From NCBI GenBank assembly GCA_963799425.1, contig CAWCXA010000012.1, positions 372,001 to 436,000 of the forward strand: a stretch of 64,000 nt of DNA, in the 5' to 3' direction. Below the pieces are notes generated by a model. It was not told the DNA's origin, did not search any database, and saw nothing but the letters and a program-made list of their open reading frames with translations. This document shows, one piece after another, positions 61,338 to 64,000 of the stretch; the stretch's first letter is position 1, and each line of letters opens with the position of its first letter. Both the position numbers and the translations under genes were made by a program. Source of the DNA: CAVWSM01 sp963799425. GTDB lineage: Bacteria > Actinomycetota > Actinomycetes > Jiangellales > Jiangellaceae.

Positions 61338-62551
61338 AGGTTGCCGCGGCGCTCCTGCTCCCGCTCGATCGCCTCGAAGAGCGCCTTGAAGTTGCCCTTG
61401 CCGAAGCCGAGCGAGCCGTGCCGTTCGATGACCTCGAAGAACACCGTGGGGCGGTCGCCGAGCGGCCGGGTGAAGATCTGCAGCAGGTAGCCGTCCTCGT
61501 CACGGTCGACCAGGATCTTGCGCTTCTTCAGCTCCTCGATCGGCACCCGCACTTGGCCAATGCGCCGCCGCAACTCGGGGTCCTCGTAGTAGGAGTCCGG
61601 CGTGTCGAGGAACTCGACGCCTTCGGCACGCAGGCAGTCGACGGTCTGCAGGATGTCGTTGGTCGCGAGCGCGAGGTGCTGAGCGCCAGGGCCCTTGTAG
61701 AACTCGAGGTATTCGTCGATCTGCGACTTCTTCTTCGCGATCGCTGGCTCGTTGAGCGGAAACTTCACGCGGTGGTTGCCGTTGGCCACGACCTTGGACA
61801 TGAGCGCCGAATAGTCGGTGGCGATGTCGTCACCGATGAACTCCGCCATGTTCACGAAGCCCATCACTCGGTTGTAGAACGCCACCCACTCGTCCATCTT
61901 GCCGAGCTCGACGTTGCCCACGATGTGGTCGAGAGCCTGAAACAGCCGCTTGGGCGCGCCCTCTCGCTTCACGAAGGAGGACTGCCTGGCGACGTAGCCC
62001 GGAAGGTACGGCCCGTCGTACTTGCTGCGGTCGACCAGCGTGTGCCGCGTCTCGCCGTACGTACCGATCGCTGCGATGCGTACGGTCCCGTGCTCGTCGC
62101 TGATGTCCTCAGGCTCGCGCACGACCCGCGCACCTGCCTCCTTGGCCTGGGCTATGCACCTGTCGACGTCGGGCACCTCGAGCGCAATGTCGACGACGCC
62201 GTCGCCATGCCTCGCGTGGTGCGCGATGAGTGGGCTGTCGGGATCGACTGCGCCGTTGACGACGAACCGGATGGCGCCCGACTTGAGGACGTACGACTTG
62301 TGGTCGCGGTTGCCGGTCTCGGGGCCGGAGTAGGCGACAAGCTCCATGCCCCAGGCCGACTGGTAGTAGTGCGCGGTCTGCGTCGCGTTGCCGACGACGA
62401 AGACGATCGCGTCCCAGCCGGTGACCGGGAACTTGTCCTTCGAGGCGTCGTACTCGACGAGCCCCACCAGCTGCTTGAGCTGGTCAAGATCGAGATTGGC
62501 GTCGCGCTCCTCGGGGGTCAGCTCGATTGGCGCGGGAGTCTGCGTTGTCAT
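61334..62551 (-). CDS. hppD: 4-hydroxyphenylpyruvate dioxygenase
   Basis: 405 residues from MTTQTPAPIELTPEE, behind GGAGG. Two vicinal-oxygen-chelate repeats; iron ligands in FQALDHIVGNVELG (His), GPGAQHLALATNDI (His) and RPTVFFEVIERHGSLGFG (Glu). Makes homogentisate from 4-hydroxyphenylpyruvate, feeding HmgA and FahA encoded about 8-11 kb away. Divergent from an AsnC-family gene. Confidence 0.96.
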   Translation of the reverse strand: MTTQTPAPIELTPEERDANLDLDQLKQLVGLVEYDASKDKFPVTGWDAIVFVVGNATQTAHYYQSAWGMELVAYSGPETGNRDHKSYVLKSGAIRFVVNGAVDPDSPLIAHHARHGDGVVDIALEVPDVDRCIAQAKEAGARVVREPEDISDEHGTVRIAAIGTYGETRHTLVDRSKYDGPYLPGYVARQSSFVKREGAPKRLFQALDHIVGNVELGKMDEWVAFYNRVMGFVNMAEFIGDDIATDYSALMSKVVANGNHRVKFPLNEPAIAKKKSQIDEYLEFYKGPGAQHLALATNDILQTVDCLRAEGVEFLDTPDSYYEDPELRRRIGQVRVPIEELKKRKILVDRDEDGYLLQIFTRPLGDRPTVFFEVIERHGSLGFGKGNFKALFEAIEREQERRGNL

Positions 62552-62673
62552 GCTCGCCTCCGGGTCGCGGACGTCGGTGACCGGAATCTCCCGCAACCTG
62601 GGCTGACTGCACAAGCGTCTATGCGATTGCTTAGTCAATGTGTACGATCTGAGCAGCCGAATTGATCTGACGC

Positions 62674-62689
62674 TGGGCAATATGCTCAA
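62674..62689. promoter_or_regulatory. AT-rich dyad, likely AsnC-family operator
   Basis: TGGGCAATATGCTCAA is a 16-bp imperfect palindrome with a central AT step, within the 155-bp hppD/AsnC divergent region. A second dyad, ATTGCTTAGTCAAT, lies near 62627-62640. Both resemble sites bound by Lrp/AsnC dimers. Autoregulation plus control of hppD is inferred. Confidence 0.5.
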
Positions 62690-62706
62690 CCTGGAGTGGT
62701 CGCACT

Positions 62707-63219
62707 GTGGCGGAGATCGACGAGCTCGACGCGCGCATCCTGACGCTGTTCGTCGAGCAACCCCGCATCGGGGTGCTGGAGGCATCCCGTCGGCTGGGGG
62801 TCGCCCGCGGCACGGTGCAGGCGCGGCTCGACAAGCTCGTCGGCCGGGGCGTCATCTCCTCGCTGGCGCCGCACATCGACCCCGAGGCTCTCGGTTACGG
62901 GGTGACCGCGTTCGCCACTCTGGAGATCCGCCAGGGTGCCCGGGAAGCCGTGTCAGCGCACATTGCCCGCATCCCGGAGGTGCTGGAGGCCTACACCATC
63001 ACCGGGCAAGCGGACCTCATCTGCCGCATCGTCGCGCGCGACACGGGCGACCTCCAGCGGGTGATCGACGACCTGGTGTCCGACGACAACATTGTCCACA
63101 CGTCCACGTTCATGGCGCTGTCGACGATCGTCGCGCACCGCGCGCTCCCTCTCGTGCAGGCGGCGGCCCGCCAAGACCTGAACAGGGACGCTGGCGCCAC
63201 AGGGGTCGGACAGGGTTAG
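62707..63219 (+). CDS. Lrp/AsnC-family transcriptional regulator
   Basis: 170 residues, GTG start. HTH: IDELDARILTLFVEQPRIGVLEASRRLGVARGTVQARLDKLVGRGVI; RAM ligand domain: VTAFATLEIRQGAREAVSAHI, TGQADLICRIVARDTGDLQRVIDDL. Divergent from hppD across 155 bp, so it very probably controls tyrosine breakdown in response to an aromatic amino acid or intermediate. Confidence 0.93.
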   Translation: MAEIDELDARILTLFVEQPRIGVLEASRRLGVARGTVQARLDKLVGRGVISSLAPHIDPEALGYGVTAFATLEIRQGAREAVSAHIARIPEVLEAYTITGQADLICRIVARDTGDLQRVIDDLVSDDNIVHTSTFMALSTIVAHRALPLVQAAARQDLNRDAGATGVGQG

Positions 63220-63230
63220 ATACGTACCCG

Positions 63231-63710
63231 ATGTCTACTGCGTCCCGATCCACACTCGTCATGTCGCTCATCGCCGCTGCCGTCGTCGGCTTCGGCGGTG
63301 GCGCCGTGATCGCCAGCAACGGCGGCGACGAGAACGACCCTCAATCGGTATCCACTGACACGCCCGCCGGCGGCGAGACACCGGATCCCACGGCGTCGGC
63401 GGAGACGCAGGCGTCCGAAGGTGGCATCACGCTGCAGAGCCCGCTGACCGCCGCGGCACCGGGGCAGGAGATCCCGCTCACCGGCTCGATCGAGCCCGCA
63501 GCCGGCGATGTCATCCTCACGGTGCAACGCGACCTGGGTGATGGTTGGCAGACTTACGGCAATACGCCGGTGACGGCGACAACGCGCGCTGACGGCAGCT
63601 TCCAGACGACCATCGCACCGACTCGGACTGGAGCCGCGCAGTTCCGCGTGATCGGTCAAGTCGGCGGCCTGGAGGCAACGTCCAACCCGGTGCCGATCAC
63701 CATCGGCTGA
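63231..63710 (+). CDS. Small exported protein with Ig-like C-terminal domain
   Basis: 159 residues. A single hydrophobic segment (LVMSLIAAAVVGFGGGAVIA) near the N-terminus serves as signal or membrane anchor, followed by a Thr/Pro/Glu/Asp-rich linker (STDTPAGGETPDPTASAETQ) and a beta-rich domain (LTGSIEPAAGDVILTVQRDL, TRTGAAQFRVIGQVGGLEA) resembling bacterial Ig-like modules. Not lipidated. Function unknown. Confidence 0.75.
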   Translation: MSTASRSTLVMSLIAAAVVGFGGGAVIASNGGDENDPQSVSTDTPAGGETPDPTASAETQASEGGITLQSPLTAAAPGQEIPLTGSIEPAAGDVILTVQRDLGDGWQTYGNTPVTATTRADGSFQTTIAPTRTGAAQFRVIGQVGGLEATSNPVPITIG

Positions 63711-63718
63711 CGCCTCGG

Positions 63719-64000
63719 CTAGCCGCGCAGGGAGTCGGCGACAGCAGTGGCCGCGGTGATCACCTTGGGCGCCACTTGGGTCACATCGAATGCCCCGAGC
63801 GAGACCACCCCCACCGAGCCCTCGATGCCGTAGACGTCGCGTAGCGGCGCCGCGAGACCGTGCGCCCCGGTCTGCAGCTCTCCCTGGGTGACCACGTACT
63901 CGCGCACGGGCTCGTCCCGGGCCGCGAGAATCGCCTTGCCCGCGGCCCCGCGTTCGAGCGGATGCCGGCTGCCCACGCGATAGCTCACGTGCAGGTCGGT
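63719..64000 (-). CDS. IclR-family regulator, C-terminal part (start outside window)
   Basis: 94 codons of the IclR effector-binding domain: VSYRVGSRHPLERGAAGKAILA, YVVTQGELQTGAHGLAAPLRDV, GIEGSVGVVSLGAFDVTQVAP. The N-terminal HTH lies beyond position 64000. Effector and target unknown; its proximity to aromatic catabolic genes is suggestive only. Confidence 0.85.
   Translation of the reverse strand, partial: TDLHVSYRVGSRHPLERGAAGKAILAARDEPVREYVVTQGELQTGAHGLAAPLRDVYGIEGSVGVVSLGAFDVTQVAPKVITAATAVADSLRG

Overview
The window is visibly GC-rich, with the strong G/C third-position bias, GTG/TTG starts and 4-bp ATGA/GTGA gene overlaps typical of an actinobacterium. Family-level markers agree: a Mec+/CysO/CysM sulfur-carrier operon, F420-type luciferase-like and AsnC-controlled tyrosine genes, a SARP/BTAD regulator, DUF2017/DUF2617/DUF3618/DUF6328 proteins, and a Nur-like nickel box. 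A Propionibacteriales/Nocardioides-like host is my guess only. Most of the window is chromosomal housekeeping and catabolism. No integrase, transposase, phage module or CRISPR array was seen.

Layout. 1-7.8 kb: leftward myo-inositol catabolic operon iolG-iolE-iolC-aldolase-iolB-iolD-iolA (iolA runs off the left edge); iolE carries an apparent 1-nt frameshift, and a perfect spaced inverted repeat lies upstream of iolG. 7.8-10.7 kb: FAD-linked oxidoreductase and an MFS transporter. 10.7-15.9 kb: an unusual locus with a SARP regulator and a 98-residue protein facing two tiny paralogous peptides, each followed by a long perfect hairpin, then a one-polypeptide fusion of a PqqD-like segment, an M50 membrane metalloprotease and a MinD/EspI-like ATPase, then an exported double-CxxC protein. 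This is the best candidate for an undescribed system. 15.9-18.8 kb: kynurenine operon kynU-kynA-formamidase.

18.9-30 kb: MHYT sensor, VIT-family transporter, lactonase, CapA-like protein, HrpA helicase, a decayed topoisomerase IB remnant, thioredoxin, stand-alone LigD polymerase domain, orphan GroES-like protein. 30-34.3 kb: cbiMQO-type ECF transporter under a Nur-box-like palindrome (so probably nickel), peroxiredoxin, tRNA-Leu(TAG), CDF efflux pump. 34.3-41.2 kb: kinase/LLM fusion, a DGGA-repeat protein, a JmjC-cupin hydroxylase, sucrase/ferredoxin-like protein, and a DEAD-box helicase behind a leader with four consecutive hairpins. 41.3-44.8 kb: rdgB-rph, DUF2617, MBL hydrolase-murI.

44.9-46 kb: an AbiEi/Vsr-like gene bracketed by two copies of a hairpin repeat. 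46-50.7 kb: mec-cysO-cysM, DUF2017-clpS, and divergent pncB-pncA (NAD salvage). 50.7-64 kb: tyrosine catabolism in pieces (hmgA; unknown protein-fahA; hppD with a divergent AsnC regulator), a large secreted subtilase with a neighbouring TrmB/LuxR-type regulator, a GlcD-like oxidase, a 2H-phosphoesterase-fold protein lacking both catalytic motifs, a small exported protein, and an IclR regulator cut by the right edge.
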